From contig NZ_KB850055.1 of the NCBI RefSeq assembly GCF_000369505.1, positions 1,302,001 through 1,366,000 of the forward strand: 64,000 nt of DNA, in the 5' to 3' direction. The stretch's first letter is position 1. The number at the start of each line of letters is the position of its first letter. Positions 1 through 9,700 of this stretch are shown piece by piece. Both the position numbers and the translations under genes were made by a program. The notes below the pieces were generated by a model. That model did not search any database. It saw nothing but the letters and a program-made list of their open reading frames with translations, and was not told the origin of the DNA. This DNA comes from Acinetobacter sp. NIPH 298. Its GTDB lineage: Bacteria > Pseudomonadota > Gammaproteobacteria > Pseudomonadales > Moraxellaceae.

Positions 1-1330
1 CACCACCATTTTGAGAGTAACCGACTGCTAAAGTTGTCGTTCCTGAATGTTGCTCTTCAACAGCGACATTTAAATCAACTTGGTCAGGTGTGTTTGGTAC
101 ACGAACAGGCTTAACATCAACGGTTTTAAAGAAGCCTGTACGCTCTAAACGAATTTTTGATAAATCAATTTTTTCATTACTTGCCAATGCACCTTCCATT
201 TGGCGCATTTCACGACGTAAAACCTCATCCGCGGTCTTATTATTACCTGTGAAGTTAACACGACGTACCGTAACTTGTTGCCCCGGATTGATATAGTAAT
301 TCAGATTCACCAATCCAGTTTGGTTATTAATCTCAGGTACGACATTGACCTCAGCGTAATAATAACCAGCATTACCATACTTTCTCAGTAATAGTTGCTT
401 AACGGCATTCACTCTTTCTTGTGAATAGGTTTCGCCATCTTTATATAGTTTTAGTGCTTTTAGTTCTTCAGGCTTATAAAGTGCATCACCTAAGAATTTG
501 GTCTCGCCAAACTTAAATTGACTACCTTCATCAACAGAAACTTCGATAAAGATATTCTTTTTATCTTCACTGATATTCAGTTGTGAATTAATAATATTAA
601 AATTGATATAACCTTTGTTGAGATATAACGCACGTAAAGCTTCTAAGCTTGCTGCCATTTTTTCACGTGCATAGCGGTCATTACGAGTTACAACAGAAGC
701 CCAGCCACTTTCTTTTACTGCGAAAGCTTGCTTGATATCACTGTCACTAAATACAGTATTACCAATGATATTAATATCGAATACTTTAGCTGCTGTTCCT
801 TCATTGAAGTTCAATAATAACTCAACACGGTTGTTTGGTCGTGCAACTGTTTCTACTGTCACATCAGCATCATAACGACCTTGCTGGGTATACTGTTGTT
901 CAAGTTCAGTTTCAATGATCTGTAGCGCAGACTTCTTGAACACTTCGCCCTCAGCGATTCCCATCTTCTTCAAGCCTTGTTCCAAGGCTTCTTTTGGAAT
1001 AAGTTTATTTCCTTTAAACTCCAACTTGGAAATCACTGGACGTTCGACGACTTTGAACACCAATACATCGCTTTCTTTATAGACTTTAATGTCATCAAAT
1101 AAACCTGATGCATATAAACTACGAATAGCCTCAGCAATCATTGGATCATTGACACGATCACCACTATTTATTGGCAACATCGAATAAATACTTGCAGGTG
1201 TTAAACGCACTAGCCCATCAATTCGTATATCTCGTGCAAGAAACTCATCTGCTGCGTATGCTTGTTGTACCACTGCCATCGCACTGACCAGTGCCAAAGG
1301 CATTAATAAATGTGTGTGACGCATGCCCAT
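1..1330 (-). CDS. bamA: Outer membrane assembly protein BamA, N-terminal part (cut by window edge)
   Basis: BamA is the central subunit of the BAM complex, which folds beta-barrel proteins into the outer membrane. The reading frame enters from the window edge and holds the signal peptide (MGMRHTHLL... ending in AYA before ADEF) and about 435 residues that read as the five periplasmic POTRA domains, for example the IRIDGLVR start of POTRA1. The barrel lies outside the window. Two in-frame ATGs at 1330 and 1324 are possible starts. It sits 36 bp downstream of rseP, the usual order in gammaproteobacteria. Confidence 0.95.
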   Translation of the reverse strand, partial: MGMRHTHLLMPLALVSAMAVVQQAYAADEFLARDIRIDGLVRLTPASIYSMLPINSGDRVNDPMIAEAIRSLYASGLFDDIKVYKESDVLVFKVVERPVISKLEFKGNKLIPKEALEQGLKKMGIAEGEVFKKSALQIIETELEQQYTQQGRYDADVTVETVARPNNRVELLLNFNEGTAAKVFDINIIGNTVFSDSDIKQAFAVKESGWASVVTRNDRYAREKMAASLEALRALYLNKGYINFNIINSQLNISEDKKNIFIEVSVDEGSQFKFGETKFLGDALYKPEELKALKLYKDGETYSQERVNAVKQLLLRKYGNAGYYYAEVNVVPEINNQTGLVNLNYYINPGQQVTVRRVNFTGNNKTADEVLRREMRQMEGALASNEKIDLSKIRLERTGFFKTVDVKPVRVPNTPDQVDLNVAVEEQHSGTTTLAVGYSQNGG

Positions 1331-1366
1331 ATATTTTCCAGTAAGTTAAATTCCATTTGCGTTTTT

Positions 1367-2722
1367 TTATAAACGCATGAAGTCGTTAAATAAAGCCAAA
1401 AGCATCATGCTACCGAGCAGTACCATACCAACTTTTAGACCCAATATCTGTATTTGTTCGGAAACAGGTTTACCACGAATGAGTTCGATAAAGTAATAAA
1501 CCAAATGTCCACCATCAAGCATCGGAATCGGCAATAAATTCAAAATCCCCAAACTCACACTCATCAGTGCCATAAAGGAAATAAATGTCTGCCATCCCAT
1601 TTCAGCACTTTGACCTGCAACTTTAGCAATCGTGATTGGTCCTGACAAATTATCTAGCCCAATTAATCCACGTACCATTTTGACGATCGAGTTAAAAATC
1701 ATACTTGAAAGCTGTACGGTTTTATCAACCGCGACACCAAAAGCCTGTAAAGGTGAATACTGAATGGTTTGCTTATAGTCATTCGGAATCGTGACTTGAC
1801 CTGCATCACTCTTCACTCCCAGTACACCAGTCACATTGCCCATATTGTCACGTTGACCACGGGGTATCATCTGTAAATGTACCAGCTCACCTTGTCGCAT
1901 TACATCAATATTTAATAGCTTTTCAGGTGATTTTTGAACCACACTCACCACATCAAACCAGTCTTTCATGGCAACATCATTAATTGCCACAATTTGATCG
2001 CCTTCTTTCATCCCTTGGCGAATCGCAGTGCCATCGGCAGTCAGTTCTTTCACGACAGCAGGGATCATTGGACGATAAGGTAGAAAACCCAATGCGTCTA
2101 AAGGTGATTGACTTTGATCTTTGAGAAAGTTTTGGATCGCCAAGTTAAATTGTTTTTCAGTACCGTCTCGCTCAACCAGCACCGACACTTGACCAGATTC
2201 ACCCACACGGTTAATTAAAGCAAAGTTTAATTTTTCCCATGTCGGCGTCGTTTGACCATCCACAGCTAGAACTTTATCACCGACCTGTAGATCGACCTGA
2301 GCGGCAGGTGTATTTGGCATGATTTTACCAATACGCGTATTCAACTGTTCTTGTGCAGGTAGGAACAAAATCCAAAATAAAAAAACTGCAAAAATGAGAT
2401 TAATTAAAGGACCCGCAGCAACAATTGCAATACGCTTCCACGGTGGCTGTCGATTGAATGTATAAGGAAGGTCTTTTTCTGCGACATTTCCCTCACGCTC
2501 ATCCAACATCTTGACGTAACCACCTAAAGGCAACGCAGAAAGCTGATATTGAATACCAGATTTTTTAGATTGCCATTTCAGTAAAGTTGGACCAAAACCA
2601 ATCGAATAAACTAAAACTTTTACACCAAGCTTGCGTGCAACCCAATAGTGACCAAACTCATGAATTGCGATCAGAGGCCCAAGCAATAAAATCGCTGCAA
2701 CAATCATAAATAGTGCATTCAT
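1367..2722 (-). CDS. rseP: RIP zinc metalloprotease RseP
   Basis: This is a site-2 intramembrane zinc protease of the inner membrane, known in relatives to cleave the anti-sigma factor RseA and remnant signal peptides. The 451 residues contain the HEFGH zinc motif at 21-25 inside the first membrane segment, two central PDZ-like regions (for example GDKVLAVDGQ), and near the C-terminus the LDGGHL motif that gives the third metal ligand. Length and architecture match the family. It lies 5 bp downstream of dxr and just upstream of bamA, so all three are probably co-transcribed. Confidence 0.96.
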   Translation of the reverse strand: MNALFMIVAAILLLGPLIAIHEFGHYWVARKLGVKVLVYSIGFGPTLLKWQSKKSGIQYQLSALPLGGYVKMLDEREGNVAEKDLPYTFNRQPPWKRIAIVAAGPLINLIFAVFLFWILFLPAQEQLNTRIGKIMPNTPAAQVDLQVGDKVLAVDGQTTPTWEKLNFALINRVGESGQVSVLVERDGTEKQFNLAIQNFLKDQSQSPLDALGFLPYRPMIPAVVKELTADGTAIRQGMKEGDQIVAINDVAMKDWFDVVSVVQKSPEKLLNIDVMRQGELVHLQMIPRGQRDNMGNVTGVLGVKSDAGQVTIPNDYKQTIQYSPLQAFGVAVDKTVQLSSMIFNSIVKMVRGLIGLDNLSGPITIAKVAGQSAEMGWQTFISFMALMSVSLGILNLLPIPMLDGGHLVYYFIELIRGKPVSEQIQILGLKVGMVLLGSMMLLALFNDFMRL

Positions 2723-2727
2723 ACGAT

Positions 2728-3924
2728 TTAGCCTCCTATATCCACAATGTATTTCTCTGCAATCCGTCTAGCGATCATATCAGTATGCAAAATGATGTCT
2801 ATATTTTCTGCTTTAGCATTTTGTACAGCATCTAAGGTCTGTTCGACAACTTGAGCAATTTGTGTAAAACCGATGCGGTTTTGTAAAAATGCAGCCACTG
2901 CAATTTCATTTGCTGCATTCAAGATCGTAGGTGCTAAACCACCTGCTCTCATCGCCTGACGTGCTAGATTTAAAGCAGGAAACTTAACTTCATCAGGTGC
3001 TTGAAAGTCCAACTGAGCTGTCGCAAATAAATCCAATGCAGGAACATGTGTTTTTAGACGCTTTGGCCATGCCAATGCATGTGCAATCGGCGTACACATA
3101 TCGGGGTTACCCATTTGTGCCAAAGTTGAACCATCCACATATTGAACCATTGAATGAATGATACTTTGTGGATGCACAACAACTGTAACAAAATGTTCTG
3201 ATATTGAAAACAAATGGCATGCTTCGATCAGTTCTAGACCTTTATTCATCAAAGTCGCCGAGTCTACTGAGATCTTTTGTCCCATCGACCAGTTTGGATG
3301 TTTGCACGCTTGTTGTGGTGTTACTGCACTTAATTGTTCTAAAGTGTGATTGAGAAATGGGCCACCAGAGGCAGTCAACAAAATACCAGAAACGCCTAGC
3401 TGTGGCTGCCCTGTTCGTTCAGTGGTTAAGTAATCATGCGGTAATGATTGAAAAATCGCATTATGTTCAGAATCTACGGGTAATAGTAATGCACTATGCT
3501 CACGTGCAACCTGCATCATAATGTCACCCGACATCACCAATGCTTCTTTATTGGCAAGTAATACACGTTTACCTGCTTTAACTGCCGCAAGTGTCGGCAA
3601 TAAACCAGCAGCACCAACGATCGCTGCCATGACAATATCAACGTCAGGATGTTCAGCAATCTCAATTAAGCCAGTTTCATCCGAAAGAATTTCAATTTGT
3701 TTTAAATTTTCTTGGTTAAAACGCTGTTGCAGTTCACTGACTTTTTCATTCGGTACCACAACAATTTTAGGATGAAATTTTCTACAAATCTCTAAAAGCT
3801 CATCTAAACGACTATAAGCAGAAACCGCAAATACAGTGTATTGCTCTGGGTGCTGCGCTAATACTTTTAAAGTACTTTGTCCAATTGAACCTGTCGCACC
3901 CAATATACAAACAGCTTGTGTCAT
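2728..3924 (-). CDS. dxr: 1-deoxy-D-xylulose 5-phosphate reductoisomerase
   Basis: Dxr converts 1-deoxy-D-xylulose 5-phosphate to 2-C-methyl-D-erythritol 4-phosphate with NADPH, the first committed step of the MEP isoprenoid pathway. The 398-residue protein starts with the nucleotide-binding GATGSIGQSTL motif and carries the substrate/metal signatures TASGGPF and HPNWSMGQKISVDSATLMNK. The start abuts the stop of cdsA with no gap, which suggests translational coupling. ispF of the same pathway lies elsewhere in this window (13701-14192), and UppS two genes upstream uses the pathway's product. Confidence 0.97.
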   Translation of the reverse strand: MTQAVCILGATGSIGQSTLKVLAQHPEQYTVFAVSAYSRLDELLEICRKFHPKIVVVPNEKVSELQQRFNQENLKQIEILSDETGLIEIAEHPDVDIVMAAIVGAAGLLPTLAAVKAGKRVLLANKEALVMSGDIMMQVAREHSALLLPVDSEHNAIFQSLPHDYLTTERTGQPQLGVSGILLTASGGPFLNHTLEQLSAVTPQQACKHPNWSMGQKISVDSATLMNKGLELIEACHLFSISEHFVTVVVHPQSIIHSMVQYVDGSTLAQMGNPDMCTPIAHALAWPKRLKTHVPALDLFATAQLDFQAPDEVKFPALNLARQAMRAGGLAPTILNAANEIAVAAFLQNRIGFTQIAQVVEQTLDAVQNAKAENIDIILHTDMIARRIAEKYIVDIGG

Positions 3925-4749
3925 TTATAGATCTACACCAATAAGTTTTAAGATATACAACCCTGTTGCAAAAATCGGGGCAGCTGCGAGCAAAGAATCT
4001 ATTCGATCGAGCACACCACCATGTCCAGGGAGTACGCGACCAGAATCTTTAATCCCAGCACGGCGTTTAATCATCGACTCGAACAAATCGCCCAATACTG
4101 AGGCAAACACGGTAATGATAGAGAGTATTAAGAATAAGACGAGCTGTACAGTGGTTAAATCTAAATAAAAATACTGCACAACAAACATAATAATGACAGT
4201 CGTTGCAATACCGCCATACAATCCCTCTAGGGATTTGTTTGGACTTACAAAAGGTGCAAGTTTCTTTTGACCAAATTTGCGTCCAACAAAATAAGCACCA
4301 CTGTCCGCGCCCCAAACCAGCAAGAACAAATACATTAACCACCACGGCGAACTAAACCATAGGGCATACAATGCAGTGACTGCAGCAGAAATTAAGATAA
4401 AGCCAATGATATATAATGACGGATTGTACCAACCATCTGATTCAGGAAAGTTTTTAACCCAATAAATACTTCCCAACCAAGTGAGAATAGAAGCAGCCCA
4501 AAGGAGAAGTGCCACATCATCGTAGAACAATGCCAGTGCTGATACCAGTGCTACACAACCACCATACAACCAAGCCTTAGGTTTTGGCACAGTGGTCGCA
4601 GTACGTGGCATAAGCTTAAACCACTCATAACCTGCCACCCCCGCAGCTAAAATCATAAGCATAAACATTGGATAATGTGATTGCGTTGCAAACATGCAAC
4701 TTAAAACAACAGCAACTAACACCAATGCGGTAATAATCCGCTCTAACAT
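3925..4749 (-). CDS. cdsA: Phosphatidate cytidylyltransferase
   Basis: CdsA makes CDP-diacylglycerol from phosphatidate and CTP at the inner membrane, the branch point of phospholipid synthesis. The 274-residue protein is strongly hydrophobic with about eight predicted membrane segments. The C-terminal signature region GRVLPGHGGVLDRIDSLLAA carries the conserved acidic and glycine residues of the family. It starts 2 bp after the uppS stop and ends against the dxr start, so it is an internal gene of the pyrH-to-bamA cluster. Confidence 0.96.
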   Translation of the reverse strand: MLERIITALVLVAVVLSCMFATQSHYPMFMLMILAAGVAGYEWFKLMPRTATTVPKPKAWLYGGCVALVSALALFYDDVALLLWAASILTWLGSIYWVKNFPESDGWYNPSLYIIGFILISAAVTALYALWFSSPWWLMYLFLLVWGADSGAYFVGRKFGQKKLAPFVSPNKSLEGLYGGIATTVIIMFVVQYFYLDLTTVQLVLFLILSIITVFASVLGDLFESMIKRRAGIKDSGRVLPGHGGVLDRIDSLLAAAPIFATGLYILKLIGVDL

Positions 4750-4751
4750 TA

Positions 4752-5501
4752 TTAATTCTCTATTTTCGCTTGTTGAATCTGTTCAGATGTCTTACCAAAA
4801 CGTCTTTCACGTCCCGAAAAAACGCGAAACGCATGATCTAATTCTTTAATTGTAAATTCTGGCCATAAAGTCTCAGTAAAATACAATTCTGCATATGCTG
4901 CTTGCCAAAGTAAGAAATTAGACAACCGATAGTCACCACCAGTACGGACCAACAAATCGACAGCAGGTAGATCATTTAGACTGACATATTTATCAAATAA
5001 ATCAACATTTATCTGATCTGTTTGAAGTTTTCCAGCCAGTGCATCTTCAGCAATACATTTTGCAGCATGAGCCATATCCCACATACCACCATAACTTACC
5101 GCGATGGAAAGTGTCATGGAATCAAAAGCTGCGGTTTTCTGCTCTGCCACTTGCATTAAATCACGCAATTCATTTGACAACCGAGAACGATCCCCAATGA
5201 AACGCAGTGCAATGTTGAACTTTTCCATCCGCGGAAGCTGCTCATGAATGGTTTCTTCAAGCAATTGCATGAGCAAATCAACTTCGTATTGAGGACGATT
5301 CCAATTCTCGCTGGAGAATGCAAAAACGGTTAACGCTCGAACACCCATTTTTTTACAATGTTCGACGATAGGATCTAAGACATTTTTGCCTTCACGATGC
5401 CCATCACCTTTTTGCATTTGCTTTTTTTTAGCAAAACGATTGTTGCCATCCATAATGATGGCAACATGTTGAGGAAGAAGCGGTTCTTCTTGCAAGGTCA
5501 T
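4752..5501 (-). CDS. uppS: Isoprenyl (undecaprenyl diphosphate) synthase
   Basis: UppS condenses isopentenyl diphosphate onto farnesyl diphosphate in cis to give undecaprenyl diphosphate, the lipid carrier of peptidoglycan and surface polysaccharide. The 249-residue protein has the catalytic IIMDGN motif with Asp18, then NRFAKKK where many homologues read GRWAK. The SSENWNRP and RTGGDYRLSNFLLWQ motifs that bind diphosphate are also present. It is 4 bp downstream of frr and 2 bp upstream of cdsA. Confidence 0.96.
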   Translation of the reverse strand: MTLQEEPLLPQHVAIIMDGNNRFAKKKQMQKGDGHREGKNVLDPIVEHCKKMGVRALTVFAFSSENWNRPQYEVDLLMQLLEETIHEQLPRMEKFNIALRFIGDRSRLSNELRDLMQVAEQKTAAFDSMTLSIAVSYGGMWDMAHAAKCIAEDALAGKLQTDQINVDLFDKYVSLNDLPAVDLLVRTGGDYRLSNFLLWQAAYAELYFTETLWPEFTIKELDHAFRVFSGRERRFGKTSEQIQQAKIEN

Positions 5502-5505
5502 AGAA

Positions 5506-6060
5506 TTAGACCTTCATCAATTCTGCTTCTTTTGCCGCAAGACGTTTATCAACCTCTGCAACATATTTGTCTGTAATTTTTTGGATATCATCACCTGCAC
5601 GACGATCATCATCTTCAGAAATTTCTTTTTCTTTCAATAATGATTTGATGTCACCCAAAACGTCACGACGAATGTTACGAATCGCGATTTTTGCATTCTC
5701 AGCTTCGGTACGTGCTACTTTTTGCATATCACGGCGTGTTTCCTCAGTCAAAGCTGGTAACGGAACACGAATAGAATCAGCAGTGATTGGATTCAATCCC
5801 AAGTCACTTTCACGAATCGCTTTATCAATTGCAGAAACCATTGTACGTTCAAATGGCTGAACGACTAGCGTACGCGAATCTTCTACACCTACGTTCGCAA
5901 CTTGGTTAAGTGGCACGTCAGAACCATAGTAAGAAACCGTTACACCATTTAAAATAGATGGATGAGCACGTCCAGTACGAACCTTTGCAAACCCCTGCTC
6001 TAAAGATTCAAGGGTTTTCTGCATGCGCTGTTCGCTATCTTTTTTGAGATCGTTAATCAT
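5506..6060 (-). CDS. frr: Ribosome recycling factor
   Basis: RRF splits the post-termination ribosome together with EF-G. The 184-residue protein has the family length and features: the N-terminal helix with [18 protein letters not shown], the domain II region with [16 protein letters not shown], and the C-terminal helices [20 protein letters not shown]. The start is preceded by AAGGAAGATCAT. It follows pyrH after 76 bp and leads into uppS with tight spacing. Confidence 0.97.
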   Translation of the reverse strand: MINDLKKDSEQRMQKTLESLEQGFAKVRTGRAHPSILNGVTVSYYGSDVPLNQVANVGVEDSRTLVVQPFERTMVSAIDKAIRESDLGLNPITADSIRVPLPALTEETRRDMQKVARTEAENAKIAIRNIRRDVLGDIKSLLKEKEISEDDDRRAGDDIQKITDKYVAEVDKRLAAKEAELMKV

Positions 6061-6136
6061 ATGATCTTCCTTACTTATTCAATAGGTATTACAAGAAAAT
6101 TATGCGTAGTATAAAGAGCTTTATGCTTCACGTATA

Positions 6137-6865
6137 TTAGTTGGTGACGTGAGTACCTTCTTTTTCGCCCATTACGACAGAAAGTAATGCACCAGATTTA
6201 TTCATATCGAATACTTGGAGTGGAACATTGTGGTCACGACACAAGCAAATCGCAGTCAAATCCATAACACCCAATTTCTCATCAAGCACTTGATCGAAAG
6301 TTAAGTGATCATATTTAACCGCATCATCATATTTACTTGGGTCTTTATTATAGACACCATCAACCTTGGTTGCTTTAAGGATCAAGTTCGATTCGATCTC
6401 AATACCACGCAAACATGCTGCTGTATCCGTCGTAAAAAATGGATTACCTGTGCCTGCAACGAATACACATACTTCGCCTTGGCTTAGATAACGAATTGCA
6501 TCACGGCTAGAATATGACTCAACCACTGTACCGATCTGTAACGCAGACATTAAGCGAGTTTTAATATTACGACGTACCAATGCATCACGCATTGCCAAAC
6601 CGTTCATTACTGTTGCCAACATTCCCATTTGGTCACCCGTAACGCGACCGACCAAACCATCTTTTTGTAATTGGCTACCGCGATATAAGTTACCACCACC
6701 AACCACAATACCCACCTGCACACCTAAACCAACTAAGTGCGCAATCGACAATGACATTTGATCGAGGACTTGGGCATCAATACCCATATCTTTATTTCCT
6801 GCTAGTGCTTCACCAGAAAGCTTGAGCAAGATACGTGCATAACGTGGATTCTTAGAAGTTGACAT
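6137..6865 (-). CDS. pyrH: UMP kinase
   Basis: PyrH phosphorylates UMP to UDP in pyrimidine nucleotide synthesis. From the chosen ATG ([21 protein letters not shown]) the protein has 242 residues and shows the amino-acid-kinase fold motifs [16 protein letters not shown] and [13 protein letters not shown]. An in-frame start 30 nt further upstream (6895) exists, but the chosen start has GGAG 9 nt before it and matches the usual N-terminus. It heads the pyrH-frr-uppS-cdsA-dxr-rseP-bamA cluster here. Confidence 0.96.
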   Translation of the reverse strand: MSTSKNPRYARILLKLSGEALAGNKDMGIDAQVLDQMSLSIAHLVGLGVQVGIVVGGGNLYRGSQLQKDGLVGRVTGDQMGMLATVMNGLAMRDALVRRNIKTRLMSALQIGTVVESYSSRDAIRYLSQGEVCVFVAGTGNPFFTTDTAACLRGIEIESNLILKATKVDGVYNKDPSKYDDAVKYDHLTFDQVLDEKLGVMDLTAICLCRDHNVPLQVFDMNKSGALLSVVMGEKEGTHVTN

Positions 6866-6918
6866 ACTTTTATACTCCAAACCGAACAATCTCAAAAATT
6901 CTTAAATTTAATCCAAAA

Positions 6919-8262
6919 TCAAGCAGATTTAATCTGAATCAACTTTGCAAATAAATCATATTCATCTGCATCGGTAATTTCGACTTCAAGCAAATCCCCT
7001 GCTTTAATCAGGCTTTTATCAATATCTTCAACAAAAACATTACCATCGATTTCTGGTGCATCTGCGTATGAACGTGCAACAGCAACTGGAAATTCGTCTT
7101 CTAAATTATCAACAAGTACAGTCATGGTTTGACCAATTCGTTTTTGCAACTTTTCCGCTGAAATTTGCTGTTGGACTTCCATAAAACGTTCATAACGTTG
7201 TTGTTTAATTTCTTCAGGAACATGATCAGGCAGATCGTTGGCTGTCGCACCTTCTACAGGCGAATAAGTAAAACAACCAACACGATCAAGTTGAGCTTCT
7301 TTCAACCAATTCAATAAAATTTGGAAATCTTCTTCTGTTTCGCCGGGAAAACCAACCACGAATGTTGAACGAATCACCAAATCAGGGCATTTTTCTCGCC
7401 ACAATTTAAGGCGCTCTAACGTGTTTTCACTATGTGCTGGTCGCTTCATCAATTTTAAGATACGTGGACTGGCATGCTGAAAAGGGATGTCTAAATATGG
7501 TAAAATCTTGCCTTGACCCATCAGGTCAATCACTGCATCAACATGTGGATATGGATACACATAATGTAAACGCACCCAAATTCCAAGTTGACCGAGTGCT
7601 TCACACATATCATAGAATTTGGTTTTTACTGGCTGACCATTCCAAAAGTCCAGCTTATATTTAGTATCCAATCCATAAGCAGACGTATCTTGAGAAATCA
7701 CCAAGACTTCTTTTACACCTGCACGCTTCAGCGCAGCTGCTTCTTCCAACACTGAACCTACAGGACGAGAAACAAGATCACCACGCATACTTGGAATAAT
7801 GCAGAACGTACAACGATGGTTGCAACCTTCTGATATTTTTAGATAAGCATAGTGTTTTGGTGTTAAACGCACACCTTGCTCTGGAACTAAATCGACAAAT
7901 GGATTGTGCTTTGGTGGTGCAGGTACATATTCATGTACTGCTTCCATCACATCTTGATATGCTGCGGCACCTGTTACTTTAAGAACATTTGGGTGCATTT
8001 GGCGTATTTTATCTTCGTCTTTGCCTAAACAACCTGTTACGATAACTCGACCGTTTTCGCTCATGGCTTCGCCAATCGCGTCTAAAGACTCTTGTACTGC
8101 AGATTCAATAAAACCACAGGTATTAACAACAACCAAATCTGCACCGTCATAATCTGATGCAACTTGATAACCTTCAGTCTTTAACTGAGTTAAAATTCGT
8201 TCAGAATCTACCAATGCCTTAGGACAACCTAAAGATACAAAACCGACTTTGGGGGTCTTCAT
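6919..8262 (-). CDS. rimO: Ribosomal protein S12 methylthiotransferase RimO
   Basis: RimO is a radical-SAM enzyme that methylthiolates an aspartate of ribosomal protein S12. From the start at 8262 ([19 protein letters not shown]) it has 447 residues: an N-terminal UPF0004 domain with three cluster-binding cysteines, the radical-SAM motif [17 protein letters not shown], and a C-terminal TRAM domain. The frame stays open for 32 codons upstream, but GGAG lies 9 nt before the chosen ATG and family members begin here. It is divergent from glnL. Confidence 0.96.
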   Translation of the reverse strand: MKTPKVGFVSLGCPKALVDSERILTQLKTEGYQVASDYDGADLVVVNTCGFIESAVQESLDAIGEAMSENGRVIVTGCLGKDEDKIRQMHPNVLKVTGAAAYQDVMEAVHEYVPAPPKHNPFVDLVPEQGVRLTPKHYAYLKISEGCNHRCTFCIIPSMRGDLVSRPVGSVLEEAAALKRAGVKEVLVISQDTSAYGLDTKYKLDFWNGQPVKTKFYDMCEALGQLGIWVRLHYVYPYPHVDAVIDLMGQGKILPYLDIPFQHASPRILKLMKRPAHSENTLERLKLWREKCPDLVIRSTFVVGFPGETEEDFQILLNWLKEAQLDRVGCFTYSPVEGATANDLPDHVPEEIKQQRYERFMEVQQQISAEKLQKRIGQTMTVLVDNLEDEFPVAVARSYADAPEIDGNVFVEDIDKSLIKAGDLLEVEITDADEYDLFAKLIQIKSA

Positions 8263-8343
8263 GAATCTGCGCTCCACTTGAATCGGCGTATTGTATGACT
8301 TTTCTTGGCTTACGCATAGCTGCAAAAACATCTCTTTGTGTAA

Positions 8344-8401
8344 TGCACCAAAATACAACCAATCTTTTAAATAAAATCCATTAATGCACTATTTTGGAAC
8401 A
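8344..8401 (+). promoter_or_regulatory. Two NtrC-like enhancer sites upstream of glnLG
   Basis: Positions 8344-8360 read TGCACCAAAATACAACC, with a perfect left half and centre of the classical NtrC site TGCACCAAAATGGTGCA. Positions 8385-8401 read TGCACTATTTTGGAACA, which keeps both half-sites in weakened form. They lie about 95-165 bp before the sigma-54 promoter, the usual distance for enhancers. Binding is inferred. Confidence 0.5.
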
Positions 8402-8494
8402 TGCTAATATATTAAATTAAAGCGATGTATGTGAAAAATACCGTATAAATAGATCACTTCATAAATAAGCTATTGAAATTTAGCCAATACAAAG

Positions 8495-8512
8495 TTGGCG
8501 TGCATTTTGCAT
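8495..8512 (+). promoter_or_regulatory. Sigma-54 (-24/-12) promoter of glnLG
   Basis: The sequence TTGGCGTG-CATT-TTGCAT matches the RpoN consensus TGGCACG-N4-TTGC, with GG at 8497-8498 and GC at 8509-8510 at the required 12-nt spacing. It is on the coding strand of glnL, 79 bp before the start codon, so transcription would begin near 8521-8523. Confidence 0.8.
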
Positions 8513-8590
8513 AAACTACACTTTAGAAGTTAATGGCTATTCATTCAAATTGATATTTATTGCGCCATTTTAAAACAGGACGATTCACAA

Positions 8591-9700
8591 ATGGATCAAC
8601 ACAACACTATCGACTATCGACTCTTAGTAGATAATCTGACAACTGCCATTTTATTGGTCGATAGTAACCTTAATATTTTCTATTTGAATTCTGCTTGTGA
8701 AGCATTGTTTGATATCAGTCTACTCCGTGCCTCAAGACAACCCGTCTTGAATTTATTGCACGCTCATGATGATTCATTCAATACACATGAAGCTTTATTA
8801 AAAACATTAAAAAGCGGACAACATTACACACGTCGTGAAGCAGTGATCAATGTAAGTTTTAAATCAATTCACGTTGATTATACGGTTTCACAACTTAGTA
8901 CTGGAAAAAACCATACTCCATTATTACTCATCGAACTCAACCCTATTGATCGCATGCTAAAGATTTCCAAAGAAGAAAACTTAGTTCAACAACATCAAGT
9001 CGCTCGCCAATTGGTTCGTGGTGTCGCCCATGAAATCAAAAATCCTTTAGCAGGCATTCGCGGTGCAACTCAACTACTCGCACGTAGCTTAAATGATGAT
9101 CGTTATGGAGAGTTTACCGACATTATTATTAGTGAAGTGGATCGGCTCACCAATTTAGCAGACACCATGCTCGGTTCACGCCAATTGCCAAGTTATGAAC
9201 TTGTGAATGTGCACGAGCCTTTAGAGCGCGTTAGATCATTGATTACAAATCAAACCAAGAAGAAGATTAAAATTACACGCGACTACGATCTTTCATTGCC
9301 CGATGTTATGGCAGACCGTGATCAACTCATTCAAGTCATGCTCAACATTAGCGTAAATGCCGTTCAAGCCATGACAGAAAATAAAGATTTCTTTGTAGAT
9401 TCTGAACCTGAACTTATTTTACGAACCCGTATACAACGCCTAGTGACCATTAATGGTTCTCTTCATCGCTCAACCGTTCGTGTTGACATTGAAGACAATG
9501 GACCCGGTGTACCTGAAAGTATTTTAGAATCTGTATTTTATCCGTTGGTCACTGGACGAGCGAAAGGGACAGGTCTAGGCCTCAGCATTGCACAAAACAT
9601 CATGCATCAACATAACGGAATGATCGAGTGTCAATCCGTTTCTGGAAAAACCGTTTTTAGCTTATATTTACCTTGGGAGTCGGACCGTGTCACGAAATAA
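8591..9700 (+). CDS. glnL: Nitrogen regulation sensor histidine kinase NtrB/GlnL
   Basis: GlnL is the cytoplasmic kinase/phosphatase that sets the phosphorylation of NtrC according to PII signalling. The 369-residue protein has an N-terminal PAS domain (about 10-110), the H-box VAHEIKNPLAGIRG with the phospho-accepting His147, and a C-terminal ATPase domain with NISVNAVQAM, DNGPGVP and GTGLGLSIAQ. No membrane segment is present. It overlaps glnG by 14 bp and is preceded by a sigma-54 promoter. No glnA is next to it, unlike in enterobacteria. Confidence 0.95.
   Translation: MDQHNTIDYRLLVDNLTTAILLVDSNLNIFYLNSACEALFDISLLRASRQPVLNLLHAHDDSFNTHEALLKTLKSGQHYTRREAVINVSFKSIHVDYTVSQLSTGKNHTPLLLIELNPIDRMLKISKEENLVQQHQVARQLVRGVAHEIKNPLAGIRGATQLLARSLNDDRYGEFTDIIISEVDRLTNLADTMLGSRQLPSYELVNVHEPLERVRSLITNQTKKKIKITRDYDLSLPDVMADRDQLIQVMLNISVNAVQAMTENKDFFVDSEPELILRTRIQRLVTINGSLHRSTVRVDIEDNGPGVPESILESVFYPLVTGRAKGTGLGLSIAQNIMHQHNGMIECQSVSGKTVFSLYLPWESDRVTK

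Noticed and set aside
8263-8358. N-terminal extension of rimO
   Set aside because: The start at 8262 has GGAG and matches the family; the extension covers part of the NtrC-like sites of glnLG.
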